Shown: piece after piece, positions 33,297 through 41,179 of the stretch | Layout of the letters: each line of letters opens with the position of its first letter | How positions within the stretch are numbered: the first letter of the stretch is position 1 | Assembly (NCBI RefSeq): GCF_019263585.2 | Contig: NZ_JADQDF010000001.1 | Span: 3,906,001 to 3,970,000 of the forward strand | Length of the DNA: 64,000 nt | Source of the DNA: Pseudonocardia oceani | GTDB lineage: Bacteria > Actinomycetota > Actinomycetes > Mycobacteriales > Pseudonocardiaceae | Direction: 5' to 3' | Position numbers and translations under genes: made by a program | Notes under the pieces: generated by a model | What the model saw: the letters and a program-made list of their open reading frames with translations, nothing else | Told to the model about the DNA's origin: nothing | Database searches by the model: none

Positions 33297-36224
33297 GTGG
33301 CCATGCGGCCCCCGGTGGGAGCCCCGACGCTGACCCGCCGCACCCGGATCCTGCTCGCCGTGGCGGGCGTGCTCGTGCTGCTGCTGCTCGGCGGTTCGCG
33401 GCTGATCAACTTCTACATCGACTGGCTCTGGTTCGGCGAGGTCGGGTTCCGGGGCGTGTTCACCACGATCCTGTTCACCCGGATCGTGCAGTTCCTCGTC
33501 GGCGGTCTGCTGATCGGCGGCCTCGTGGCGCTGTCGCTGTGGATCGCCTACCGGTCGCGGCCGGTGTTCGTGCCGCTGTCGGGTCCCGAGGACCCGATCG
33601 CGCGCTACCGCACCGTGATCATCCAGCGGCTGCGGCTGTTCGCGATCGGCATCCCCGTGGCCGTCGGCGTCATCGCTGGCCTCGCCGCGCAGGGCGACTG
33701 GCAGGTCGTGCAGCAGTTCATCAACGCCACGCCGTTCGGCATCGCCGACCCGGAGTTCGGCCTCGACGTCAGCTTCTACGTCTTCCAGCTCCCGTTCTGG
33801 CGGCTGCTGCTGAACTGGCTGTTCGTCGGCGTCGCGATCAGCTTCGTCGTCGCGCTGGTCACGCACTACGTCTTCGGCGGCATCCGGCTCACCGGCCGCG
33901 GCGGACAGGTCTCCGGCGCCGCGCGCGCCCAGCTCGCCGTGCTGGCCGGCGTGTTCGTGCTCCTCAAGGCCGTCGCCTACTGGCTCGACCGCTACGAGCT
34001 GCTGTTCTCCCAGCGCAACCCGCTGTTCGACGGCGCCACCTACACCGACCTCAACGCGGTGATGCCGGCCAAGCTGATCCTGCTGTTCATCTCGCTGATC
34101 TGCGCGGCCGCGTTCTTCGTCGCGGTGTTCCGCAACAACCTGCAGCTGCCCGCGATCGCCACCGTGCTGCTCGTCCTGTCCAGCGTGCTGGTCGGGGCGG
34201 CGTGGCCCGCGATCCTGCAGCAGTTCGTCGTCGCGCCGAACGCGCAGGCGCGCGAGGCGCAGTCGATCGAGCGCAACATCGCCGCCACCCGCGACGCCTA
34301 CGGGCTCACCGAGGCCACCGTCACCGAGGTGCCCTACAGCGGCGAGTCCGAAGCCACCCCGGCCGAGGTACGCGCCGAGACCGCGACGATCCCCAACATC
34401 CGGATCCTCGACCCGGCGCAGCTCACCGACACGTTCACCCAGCTCCAGCAGCGCCGCACGTTCTACGGCTTCCCCGAGACCCTCGACATCGACCGGTACG
34501 AGGGCGCCGACGGCACCGTCCAGGACTACATCCTGGGCCTGCGCGAGCTAAACACCGCGGGGCTGGCGGGCAACCAGACGGACTGGATCAACCAGCAGCT
34601 GGTCTACACCCACGGCAACGGCATCGTGGTCGCGCCGGCGAACCAGGTGAACGCCGCGCTGGACGACGCGGGCGGCGAGGGCGGCCTGCCCCGCTTCACC
34701 AGCATCGACACCACCAACTCGACGAGCGAGGCGATCCCGGAGAGCCTGCGGGTCGAGCAGCCGCGCACCTACTACGGCGAGCTGATCCGGGGCTACTCCA
34801 TCGTGGGCGCCCCCGAGGGTGCGCCGCCGGTCGAGTACGACTCCGACACCGAGCAGTACACCTACGACGGCGCCGGTGGCGTGCCACTGGACAACTTCGT
34901 CAACCGGCTGGCCTTCGCCGCGTACTACGGCGAGCGGAACATCCTGTTCAACAGTTCGATCAACGAGAACTCGAAGATCATGTACGTCCGCGACCCGGCC
35001 GACCGGGTCGAGCTGGTCGCGCCGTGGCTCACGGTCGACGGCGACCCGTACCCCTCGGTCGTCGACGGGCGGATCACCTGGATCGTCGACGGCTACACCA
35101 CCCTGGACAACTACCCCTACGCCGAGCGCACCCAGCTCGGCGAGGCCACCGCCGACACCCTCGCCGGCGGCCCGGGGGTGCGTCCGGAGCTCGACCGCGA
35201 GGTCAGCTATCTGCGCAACTCGGTGAAGGCCACGGTCGACGCCTACGACGGCACGGTCACGCTGTACGCGTTCGACGAGGCCGACCCCGTGCTGCAGACC
35301 TGGATGAAGACCTTCCCGGACACGGTGCAGCCGGCCTCGGCGATCACGCCGAGCCTGCGCGACCACCTGCGCTACCCCGAGGACCAGTTCAAGGTCCAGC
35401 GCGACCTGCTCACCAGCTACCACGTCGACAACCCCGGCGAGTTCTTCTCGAACGTCTCGTTCTGGGAGGTCCCCTCGGACCCGACGCCGGCCGGTGGCGG
35501 GGCGGGCGGGCTGGCTCAGCCGCCGTACTACCTGCTGGCCGGTCAGCCGGGAGGCCAGGCGTCGGGCGATCCGTCGTTCCAGCTCACCAGCGCGCTGGTG
35601 TTCCAGAACCGCGACATCCTCTCGGCCTACATGTCGGCGAGCTCCGATCCCGACACCTACGGTCAGATCACGCTGCTGCAGCTGCCACCGGACACCCAGG
35701 AGCTGGGCCCGCAGCAGGTGCAGAGCCGGTTCGTCGGCACGCCTCAGGTCAGCCAGGAGCTCGGCCTGCTCGCCCGCAACGGGCAGAGCTCGGTCATCAA
35801 CGGCAACCTGCTGACGCTGCCGGTCGCCGGCGGCCTGCTCTACGTCGAGCCGGTCTACATCCAGCGCGCCAACGAGGACTCCAGCTACCCGCAGCTCGCC
35901 CGCGTCCTGGTGAGCTACAACGGGCGGGTCGGCTTCGCGCCCGACCTGGCGAGCGCGCTCGACCAGGTGTTCGGCGCCGGAGCCGCGGCCGACGTGCCGA
36001 CCACCCCGGGCACCGTGCCGCCCGACCCGGGCACCGCCGCACCGAGCACCGGCGCCGGGGCCACCCCGGAGCTGGCGGCCGCCGCGCAGGCCATCCAGGC
36101 CGCGCTGGCGAACCTGCGCGCGGCGCAGGCGAGCGGCGACTTCGCGGCCCAGGGCTCGGCCCTGGCCGCCCTGGACGCCGCGGCCCAGCAGTTCCAGGCG
36201 GCCCAGGCCGCCGCGGGCGGCTGA
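33297..36224 (+). CDS. UPF0182 family membrane protein
   Basis: A 975-residue protein. About seven membrane segments lie in the first ~330 residues (TRRTRILLAVAGVLVLLLLG; FIDWLWFGEVGF-like region; LILLFISLICAAAFFVAVFR), followed by a large extracytoplasmic domain with YERNI-type QSIERNIAATRDAYGL, PYAERTQLGEATADTL and DPILQTW-like motifs that define the family. The C-terminal ~60 residues are Ala/Gln-rich helical repeats (AAQAIQAALANLRAAQA). GGAG (33285-33288) 8 bp before GTG 33297 decides the start over ATG 33303. Function unknown. Confidence 0.92.
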   Translation: MAMRPPVGAPTLTRRTRILLAVAGVLVLLLLGGSRLINFYIDWLWFGEVGFRGVFTTILFTRIVQFLVGGLLIGGLVALSLWIAYRSRPVFVPLSGPEDPIARYRTVIIQRLRLFAIGIPVAVGVIAGLAAQGDWQVVQQFINATPFGIADPEFGLDVSFYVFQLPFWRLLLNWLFVGVAISFVVALVTHYVFGGIRLTGRGGQVSGAARAQLAVLAGVFVLLKAVAYWLDRYELLFSQRNPLFDGATYTDLNAVMPAKLILLFISLICAAAFFVAVFRNNLQLPAIATVLLVLSSVLVGAAWPAILQQFVVAPNAQAREAQSIERNIAATRDAYGLTEATVTEVPYSGESEATPAEVRAETATIPNIRILDPAQLTDTFTQLQQRRTFYGFPETLDIDRYEGADGTVQDYILGLRELNTAGLAGNQTDWINQQLVYTHGNGIVVAPANQVNAALDDAGGEGGLPRFTSIDTTNSTSEAIPESLRVEQPRTYYGELIRGYSIVGAPEGAPPVEYDSDTEQYTYDGAGGVPLDNFVNRLAFAAYYGERNILFNSSINENSKIMYVRDPADRVELVAPWLTVDGDPYPSVVDGRITWIVDGYTTLDNYPYAERTQLGEATADTLAGGPGVRPELDREVSYLRNSVKATVDAYDGTVTLYAFDEADPVLQTWMKTFPDTVQPASAITPSLRDHLRYPEDQFKVQRDLLTSYHVDNPGEFFSNVSFWEVPSDPTPAGGGAGGLAQPPYYLLAGQPGGQASGDPSFQLTSALVFQNRDILSAYMSASSDPDTYGQITLLQLPPDTQELGPQQVQSRFVGTPQVSQELGLLARNGQSSVINGNLLTLPVAGGLLYVEPVYIQRANEDSSYPQLARVLVSYNGRVGFAPDLASALDQVFGAGAAADVPTTPGTVPPDPGTAAPSTGAGATPELAAAAQAIQAALANLRAAQASGDFAAQGSALAALDAAAQQFQAAQAAAGG

Positions 36225-36251
36225 TGCCCCGCTGAGACGCAGGTCTCGATC

Positions 36252-36297
36252 ACGCCGCGACCCCCGCCGACCACCCGGTCGACGGGGGTCGCGGCGT
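36252..36297 (+). terminator. Hairpin terminator after UPF0182 gene
   Basis: ACGCCGCGACCCCCG (36252-36266) pairs with 36283-36297 over 15 bp; the loop contains a second stem CGACC/GGTCG (36268-36272 with 36277-36281). There is only a short T stretch after it. Confidence 0.75.
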
Positions 36298-36393
36298 TGC
36301 GGGGCCTCTGACCTGCGGCGACGCGTACCGCACCCCCGCTGCGAACACGTGTCGGGGACGTGTACAGTCGTAGACACAAGAGAACAACAGCGG

Positions 36394-36467
36394 CGCGGGG
36401 TGGAGCAGCTCGGTAGCTCGCTGGGCTCATAACCCAGAGGTCGTAGGTTCGAATCCTACCCCCGCTA
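36394..36467 (+). tRNA. Initiator tRNA-fMet(CAT)
   Basis: A 74-nt cloverleaf. The D stem is GAGC/GCTC, the anticodon stem CTGGG/CCCAG has three G-C pairs next to the loop, and the loop CTCATAA carries anticodon CAT. The T stem is GTAGG/CCTAC. Position 1-72 is an unpaired C-T, and the three G-C pairs mark an initiator rather than elongator tRNA. The CCA end is not encoded. A strong terminator follows. Confidence 0.96.
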
Positions 36468-36472
36468 CTACG

Positions 36473-36517
36473 GCCGGAGGCCCTCTCGCAGATCCTGCGA
36501 GAGGGCCTCCGGCTTTT
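36473..36517 (+). terminator. Intrinsic terminator after the initiator tRNA
   Basis: An 18-bp perfect stem (36473-36490 with 36496-36513), 5-nt loop GATCC and TTTT directly after. It lies 5 bp after the tRNA. Confidence 0.93.
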
Positions 36518-36738
36518 CCGTGTGATGCTGCCCGGCTCCGGCCGCGGTCGTGATCGCCAGGAACGGTCCAGAGGTGTCGCCGGTGACCTCGTCCGACCAC
36601 TCCTGACGATCAACGGGTCCGCCGCACAACGCTCCCACCTGCACCGGAGTGGCTGCTACGCCGTTGTCGCACACCGGGTGCGGCGCCTACCGTGCGGGAG
36701 TTCCGTGGTCCCGCGGAGCGCGAACCGCTGGAGGCGCC

Positions 36739-37857
36739 ATGTCCGATCCGGTCGAGCACGGCCGCGGACACGGGCACGGACATGGGCACGGACATGGACA
36801 CGGACACGATCACGACAGGAGCGGCCCGGGTCTGCTGACGCGCCTGCGGCACCTCGTCGTCCCGCACTCGCACGACGCGAGCGAGGCGATCCAGTCCGCG
36901 GAGCAGGCGCGGGGTCACGGGATCCGGGCGGCGTGGATCGGGTTGGCGGGGATGCTGGCCACCGCGGTCGTGCAGATGGTCATCGTGGCCGCGTCGGGCT
37001 CGATCGCGCTGCTCGCCGACACGCTGCACAACGTCGGGCACGCCGTCACCACGATCCCCCTCGTGATCGCGTTCCGGGTGGGTCGCCGCGCGGCCACCGA
37101 GCAGTTCAGCTACGGCTACCGGCGGGCGGAGGACCTCGTCGGGCTGCTGATCGGGCTGGTCATCGCGCTGTCTGCCGGCCTGATCATCTGGCAGTCGGTG
37201 CGGTCGCTCGTCGACCCGCAGCCGCTGACGAACCTGGGCTGGGTGCTCGCCGCCGGGGTGGTCGGGTTCCTGGGCAACGAGGCGGTGGCGCTCTACCGGA
37301 TCCGGGCGGGCCGGCGCATCGGGTCGGCCGCGCTCGTCGCCGAGGGCCAGCACGCGCGCGTGGACGGGATCACCTCGATCGCCGTCGTCGCCGGGGTTTT
37401 CGGGGTGTGGTGGGGGTTCCCGCAGGCGGACGCCGTGGTCGGGCTGCTGATCGGCGTGATCGTGCTGGGGATCCTCGTCAGCTCGATGCGCACGGTGGGC
37501 CGGCGGCTGATGGACGGCGTCGAGCCCGGGCTGGTCGCGGCGATGACCGCCGTGGCGGCCGCGCAGGACGGCGTCCGCGGGGTCGACCAGGTGCGGGTGC
37601 GCTGGGTGGGGCACCGGCTGGAGGGCGACGTCGACATCGCGGTGGACGGCGACCTCACGGTGGCCGAGGGGCACGTCGTCGCCGAGCGCGTCGAGCACGC
37701 CCTGCTGCACGGCACGGCGCACCTCGAGGCGATGTCGGTGCACCTGCACCCTGCCGTCGGGAGCGGGTCGCTCGGCGACCTGCACGAGCTGACCGGCCAC
37801 CACGCCACGGAGGAGGCGCGGCAGGAGTACCTGCGGCGCGTGCACGCGGCGGGCTGA
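36739..37857 (+). CDS. Cation diffusion facilitator (CDF) metal exporter
   Basis: A 372-residue CDF transporter with six predicted membrane segments. The N-terminus has a His-Gly repeat (residues about 7-26, HGHGHGHGHGHGHDHD) likely to buffer or sense metal. The transport-site residues are ADTLHN in TM2 and HARVD in TM5: the His/Asp pair is intact but the second TM2 ligand, usually Asp, is Asn. A C-terminal cytoplasmic domain follows (GVRGVDQVRVRWVG) ending in His-rich DLHELTGHH. GGAGG precedes the ATG. It is near the arsenic island but separated by a ~330-bp gap. Metal specificity cannot be told. Confidence 0.9.
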   Translation: MSDPVEHGRGHGHGHGHGHGHGHDHDRSGPGLLTRLRHLVVPHSHDASEAIQSAEQARGHGIRAAWIGLAGMLATAVVQMVIVAASGSIALLADTLHNVGHAVTTIPLVIAFRVGRRAATEQFSYGYRRAEDLVGLLIGLVIALSAGLIIWQSVRSLVDPQPLTNLGWVLAAGVVGFLGNEAVALYRIRAGRRIGSAALVAEGQHARVDGITSIAVVAGVFGVWWGFPQADAVVGLLIGVIVLGILVSSMRTVGRRLMDGVEPGLVAAMTAVAAAQDGVRGVDQVRVRWVGHRLEGDVDIAVDGDLTVAEGHVVAERVEHALLHGTAHLEAMSVHLHPAVGSGSLGDLHELTGHHATEEARQEYLRRVHAAG

Positions 37858-38152
37858 GCCTGCGCCCCGCTCGGCGAGGACCCGACCTGGCGCCGAGGCC
37901 ACGGGCGGCGACCTGCAGGACCTCCAGGAACCGGCGGCGGTGCCGGCCGACCTGCGGGTCGACGATCCCGAGGGCGGCCATCGACCCCATCCCGCGCCGG
38001 TACGTGCACGACGACCCGGACGGTGAGGTCGCGACCCGGCGCGGGGACGCGGGGCGGGAGCACGGCCCCGGGCTCGATCTGGCCGGGGAGGCGACGTGCG
38101 GGGGGAGGTCGTCGTCCGCGTGAGCTGACGCGCGGGTTCACCGACCGTTCAC
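37858..38152. other. 295-bp gap without a convincing gene
   Basis: No frame on either strand keeps both codon bias and recognisable domain sequence. Short open stretches exist, for example on the reverse strand around 37890-37990, but none carries a motif I know. It may hold remnants of a decayed gene; the 3' end merges into the arsR promoter. Confidence 0.4.
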
Positions 38153-38181
38153 TTGCCCTCTGTCTCGACGGCCGTCAAGAT
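38153..38181 (+). promoter_or_regulatory. arsR promoter with overlapping ArsR operator
   Basis: TTGCCC (38153-38158) and CAAGAT (38176-38181), 17 bp apart, form a plausible -35/-10. Between and over them lies TCTCGACGG/CCGTCAAGA (38163-38180), an 18-bp palindrome with one mismatched pair. The arsR GTG (38188) begins 6 bp after the -10, implying a leaderless transcript. Binding of ArsR here would block the promoter. Confidence 0.65.
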
Positions 38182-38187
38182 AGACGA

Positions 38188-38532
38188 GTGTCGAAACAGG
38201 AGTCGTCGTTGTGCTCGTCTGTGCGGACCCGCACGCCCCTGACCGCCGACGAGGCGGGGGAGCTGGCGGCGGTGTTCAAGGCGCTGGGTGACCCGGTGCG
38301 GCTGCGGCTGCTCTCGCTCATCGCCGCGCACGAGGGCGGTGAGGCGTGCGTGTGCGACCTGACCGGCTCCTTCGAGCTGGCCGGGCCGACCATCAGCCAC
38401 CACCTCAAGGTGCTGCGCGAGGCGGGGCTGGTCGTCGGGAAGCGGCGCGCCACGTGGATCTACTACCGGATCATGCCCGACCGCATCCGGCTCCTGTCCG
38501 ACGTCCTCGTCCCGGCCGCGGTGACCGCGTGA
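38188..38532 (+). CDS. arsR: ArsR-family arsenic-responsive repressor
   Basis: A 114-residue winged-helix repressor. The HTH is in LTGSFELAGPTISHHLKVLREAGLV. Cysteines at 9 (SSLCSS), 54 and 56 (ACVCDL) provide a three-thiol As(III) site, the ELCVCDL-type position in helix 3 plus an N-terminal Cys. It opens the operon arsR-acr3-arsC-arsC-arsC, with GTGA overlap to acr3. Released from its operator by As(III). Confidence 0.93.
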   Translation: MSKQESSLCSSVRTRTPLTADEAGELAAVFKALGDPVRLRLLSLIAAHEGGEACVCDLTGSFELAGPTISHHLKVLREAGLVVGKRRATWIYYRIMPDRIRLLSDVLVPAAVTA

Positions 38533-39611
38533 CCGCCGCTCCCGGGGTCGACGCCCCGGTCGTCGCCCGGCTCTCCACCCTCGACCGCTTCCTGCCGGTC
38601 TGGATCGTCGCCGCCATGGTCGTCGGGCTCGTCGCCGGGCGGCTGGTCCCCGGCCTGGGCGCCGCGCTCGGTGCGGTCGCGATCGACGGCGTCTCGCTGC
38701 CGATCGCGGTCGGGCTGCTGGTGATGATGTACCCGGTGCTGGCCAAGGTCCGCTACGACCGCCTCGACACCGTCACCGGCGACCGCAAGCTCCTCGGCGC
38801 GTCCCTGGTCCTGAACTGGGTCCTCGGCCCCGCCCTGATGTTCGCCCTCGCCTGGCTGATGCTGCCCGACCTGCCCGAGTACCGCACCGGCCTGATCATC
38901 GTCGGGCTCGCCCGCTGCATCGCCATGGTCATCATCTGGAACGACCTGGCCTGCGGCGACCGCGAGGCCGCCGCCGTGCTCGTCGCCCTGAACTCGGTGT
39001 TCCAGGTGTTCGCCTTCGCCGTGCTGGGCTGGTTCTACCTGACGGTGCTGCCCGGGTGGCTGGGCCTGCCCCAGGCCGACCTGGACGTCTCGCCCTGGCA
39101 GATCGCGGTGTCCGTGCTGATCTTCCTGGGCGTGCCACTCGTGGCCGGCTACCTCAGCCGGCGCCTGGGGGAGCGGGCGAAGGGCCGCGACTGGTACGAG
39201 TCGAAGTTCCTGCCCGTGATCAGCCCGTTCGCGCTGTACGGCCTGCTGTTCACGATCGTCGTGCTGTTCGCGCTGCAGGGCGACGCGATCACCTCCCGCC
39301 CGCTGGACGTCGCCCGGATCGCGCTGCCGCTGTTGGTCTACTTCGCCGTCATGTGGGCCGGGTCCTACGCCCTCGGGAAGGCGATCGGCCTGAGCTACGA
39401 ACGCACCACCACGCTCGCGTTCACCGCGGCCGGCAACAACTTCGAGCTGGCCATCGCGGTCGCGATCGCCACGTTCGGCGTCACATCGGGCCAGGCGCTG
39501 GCCGGGGTGGTGGGGCCGCTGATCGAGGTGCCGGTGCTCGTCGGGCTCGTGTACGTGTCGCTGGCGCTGCGCCGCCGCTGGCGCGCCGGCGCTGCCCGCT
39601 CCACCACCTGA
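38529..39611 (+). CDS. acr3: Acr3-type arsenite efflux permease
   Basis: A 360-residue protein with about ten membrane segments. LPIAVGLLVMMYPVLAKVRY and the conserved thiol in GLARCIAMVIIWNDLA (C130) are Acr3 signatures, as is the Glu in AGNNFELAIAVAIATFG. It exports As(III) driven by membrane potential. The GTG overlaps the arsR stop. It feeds on arsenite made by the ArsC proteins encoded next to it. Confidence 0.95.
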   Translation: MTAAPGVDAPVVARLSTLDRFLPVWIVAAMVVGLVAGRLVPGLGAALGAVAIDGVSLPIAVGLLVMMYPVLAKVRYDRLDTVTGDRKLLGASLVLNWVLGPALMFALAWLMLPDLPEYRTGLIIVGLARCIAMVIIWNDLACGDREAAAVLVALNSVFQVFAFAVLGWFYLTVLPGWLGLPQADLDVSPWQIAVSVLIFLGVPLVAGYLSRRLGERAKGRDWYESKFLPVISPFALYGLLFTIVVLFALQGDAITSRPLDVARIALPLLVYFAVMWAGSYALGKAIGLSYERTTTLAFTAAGNNFELAIAVAIATFGVTSGQALAGVVGPLIEVPVLVGLVYVSLALRRRWRAGAARSTT

Positions 39612-39657
39612 GTCCCATCCCGTCCGCACATCGGTTTCCACCAGGAAGAAGGCCGTC

Positions 39658-40311
39658 GTGACCAGCACCTGGCACCGCGACACCCTGTCCATCGACCAGC
39701 GGCTCGCTCTGAAGACCGCCGCGGGCACCCTCGCGCGGCAGTTCGACGGGACGTTCGGCAGCGAGACCATCGAGCGGTTCCTGCACTCCTCCTACGACGA
39801 GTTCGCCGGCCGCGCGGTCGTGCTCAACCACCTGCCGCTGCTGGCCGAGAAGTTCGCCCGCCAGCGCCTGCAGGCGCTGGCCAGGGTCGAGGGCCGCAGC
39901 AGCGACGGCCGCCCGGTGGTGCTGTTCCTGTGCACCCACAACGCCGGGCGCTCGCAGATGGCGCTCGGGTTCTTCACCCACCTCGCCGGGAACCGGGCGA
40001 TCGCCTGGTCCGGCGGTTCGGAGCCCGGGACCGCGGTCAACCCGGCAGCGGTGGCCGCGATGGCGGAGCGGGGCATCGACATCTCCGCCGAGTACCCCAA
40101 GCCCTGGACCGACGAGATCGTCCGCGCCGCCGACGCGGTGATCACCATGGGCTGCGGCGACGCGTGCCCGGTGTTCCCGGGCCGCCGCTACGAGGAGTGG
40201 GTCCTCGAGGATCCTGCCGGGCTCACCGTCGACGACGTCCGCCCGATCCGCGACGAGATCGAGCGCCGGGTCCGCGCCCTGCTCGCCGAGCTCGTCCCCG
40301 CCGCCCGATGA
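39658..40311 (+). CDS. arsC: Arsenate reductase with N-terminal helical domain
   Basis: A 217-residue fusion. The first ~80 residues are a three-helix-like domain found ahead of LMW-PTP ArsCs in actinobacteria (AGTLARQFDGTFGSETIERFL). The phosphatase loop is CTHNAGRSQ (C92, R98), and MGCGDACPVFPG supplies further thiols. It would reduce arsenate to arsenite, using a redoxin or thiol cofactor. The stop overlaps the next ArsC start (ATGA). The last 46 bp are nearly identical to the end of the next gene. Confidence 0.92.
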   Translation: MTSTWHRDTLSIDQRLALKTAAGTLARQFDGTFGSETIERFLHSSYDEFAGRAVVLNHLPLLAEKFARQRLQALARVEGRSSDGRPVVLFLCTHNAGRSQMALGFFTHLAGNRAIAWSGGSEPGTAVNPAAVAAMAERGIDISAEYPKPWTDEIVRAADAVITMGCGDACPVFPGRRYEEWVLEDPAGLTVDDVRPIRDEIERRVRALLAELVPAAR

Positions 40312-40760
40312 GCGACGAGCCGACGACGGGGCGGCCGATGACGGAGGAGCCGATGACGGTCCCCGAGGTGCTGTTCGTCTGCGTGCACAACGCCGGTCGC
40401 TCGCAGATGGCCGCCGCGCTGCTGGCGCACCACGCCGCCGGTGCCGTGCGGGTCGCCTCGGCCGGGTCCGCACCCGCCGACACGATCAACCCGGCCGTGC
40501 GGGAGGTGATGGCCGAGATCGGGCTGGACCTGTCGACCGAGGTGCCGAAGAAGCTGTCGACCGACGCCGTCGAGGCCGCCGACGTCGTGATCACCATGGG
40601 CTGCGGCGATGCCTGCCCGGTCTTCCCCGGCAAGCGCTACCTGGACTGGGAGCTCACCGACCCAGCAGGCAAGGCCGCGGCGGAGATCCGGCCGATCCGT
40701 GACGACATCGACACCCGGGTCCGCGCGCTGCTCGCCGAGCTCGTCCCCGCCGCCCGATGA
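40308..40760 (+). CDS. arsC: Arsenate reductase, LMW-PTP type
   Basis: A 150-residue stand-alone copy. The P-loop is CVHNAGRSQ (C25, R31); MGCGDACPVFPGKRYLDW and the DPAGK acidic loop follow. It shares the C-terminal RVRALLAELVPAAR with the upstream gene, and the last 46 bp of the two genes differ at one base. Tandem arsC copies with gene conversion are the likely cause. It overlaps the next gene by 4 bp. Confidence 0.92.
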   Translation: MSDEPTTGRPMTEEPMTVPEVLFVCVHNAGRSQMAAALLAHHAAGAVRVASAGSAPADTINPAVREVMAEIGLDLSTEVPKKLSTDAVEAADVVITMGCGDACPVFPGKRYLDWELTDPAGKAAAEIRPIRDDIDTRVRALLAELVPAAR

Positions 40761-41170
40761 CCCCGTCGGTGCTGTTCGTCTGCGTCCGCAACGGTGGCAA
40801 GTCCCAGATGGCGTCCGGATTGATGCGCCGGGCCGCGGACGGGCGGGTCGTCGCGCACTCCGCGGGGACGCAGCCCGGGACGTCGGTCAACGCGCTGTCG
40901 GCGCAGGTGCTCGCCGAGGTGGGGGCCGACATGTCCGGTGAGGTGCCGAAGCCGGTGGACCCCGCGCTGCTCGCGGGCGTCGACGTCGTGGTCGTGCTGG
41001 GCCGGGAGGCGCGGCTCGACGTGCCGCCCGGCACCGACCTGCGCCACTGGGACACCGACGAGCCGTCGGAGCGGGGCGTCGACGGTGTCGAGCGGATGCG
41101 CCTGGTCCGCGACGACATCGACGGGCGGGTGCGGGACCTGCTGCGCGAGCTCGCCCCGCCCGGGGAGTAG
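40757..41170 (+). CDS. arsC: Arsenate-mycothiol transferase
   Basis: A 137-residue LMW-PTP fold protein with the variant P-loop CVRNGGKSQM (C9; the usual Arg is K15). The pattern, and TDEPSERGVDGVERMRLVRDD near the C-terminus, match the ArsC1/ArsC2 type of Corynebacterium, which joins arsenate to mycothiol (known for that family, by memory). Mycoredoxin then releases As(III). A mycoredoxin gene lies at 23997. It completes the arsR-acr3-arsC-arsC-arsC operon. Confidence 0.85.
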   Translation: MTPSVLFVCVRNGGKSQMASGLMRRAADGRVVAHSAGTQPGTSVNALSAQVLAEVGADMSGEVPKPVDPALLAGVDVVVVLGREARLDVPPGTDLRHWDTDEPSERGVDGVERMRLVRDDIDGRVRDLLRELAPPGE

Positions 41171-41179
41171 GCGGCCCGC

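Noticed and set aside
37655..37990. Reverse-strand open frame after the CDF gene as a separate gene
   Set aside because: No recognised motif, overlaps the CDF 3' end, and codon bias is not convincing.
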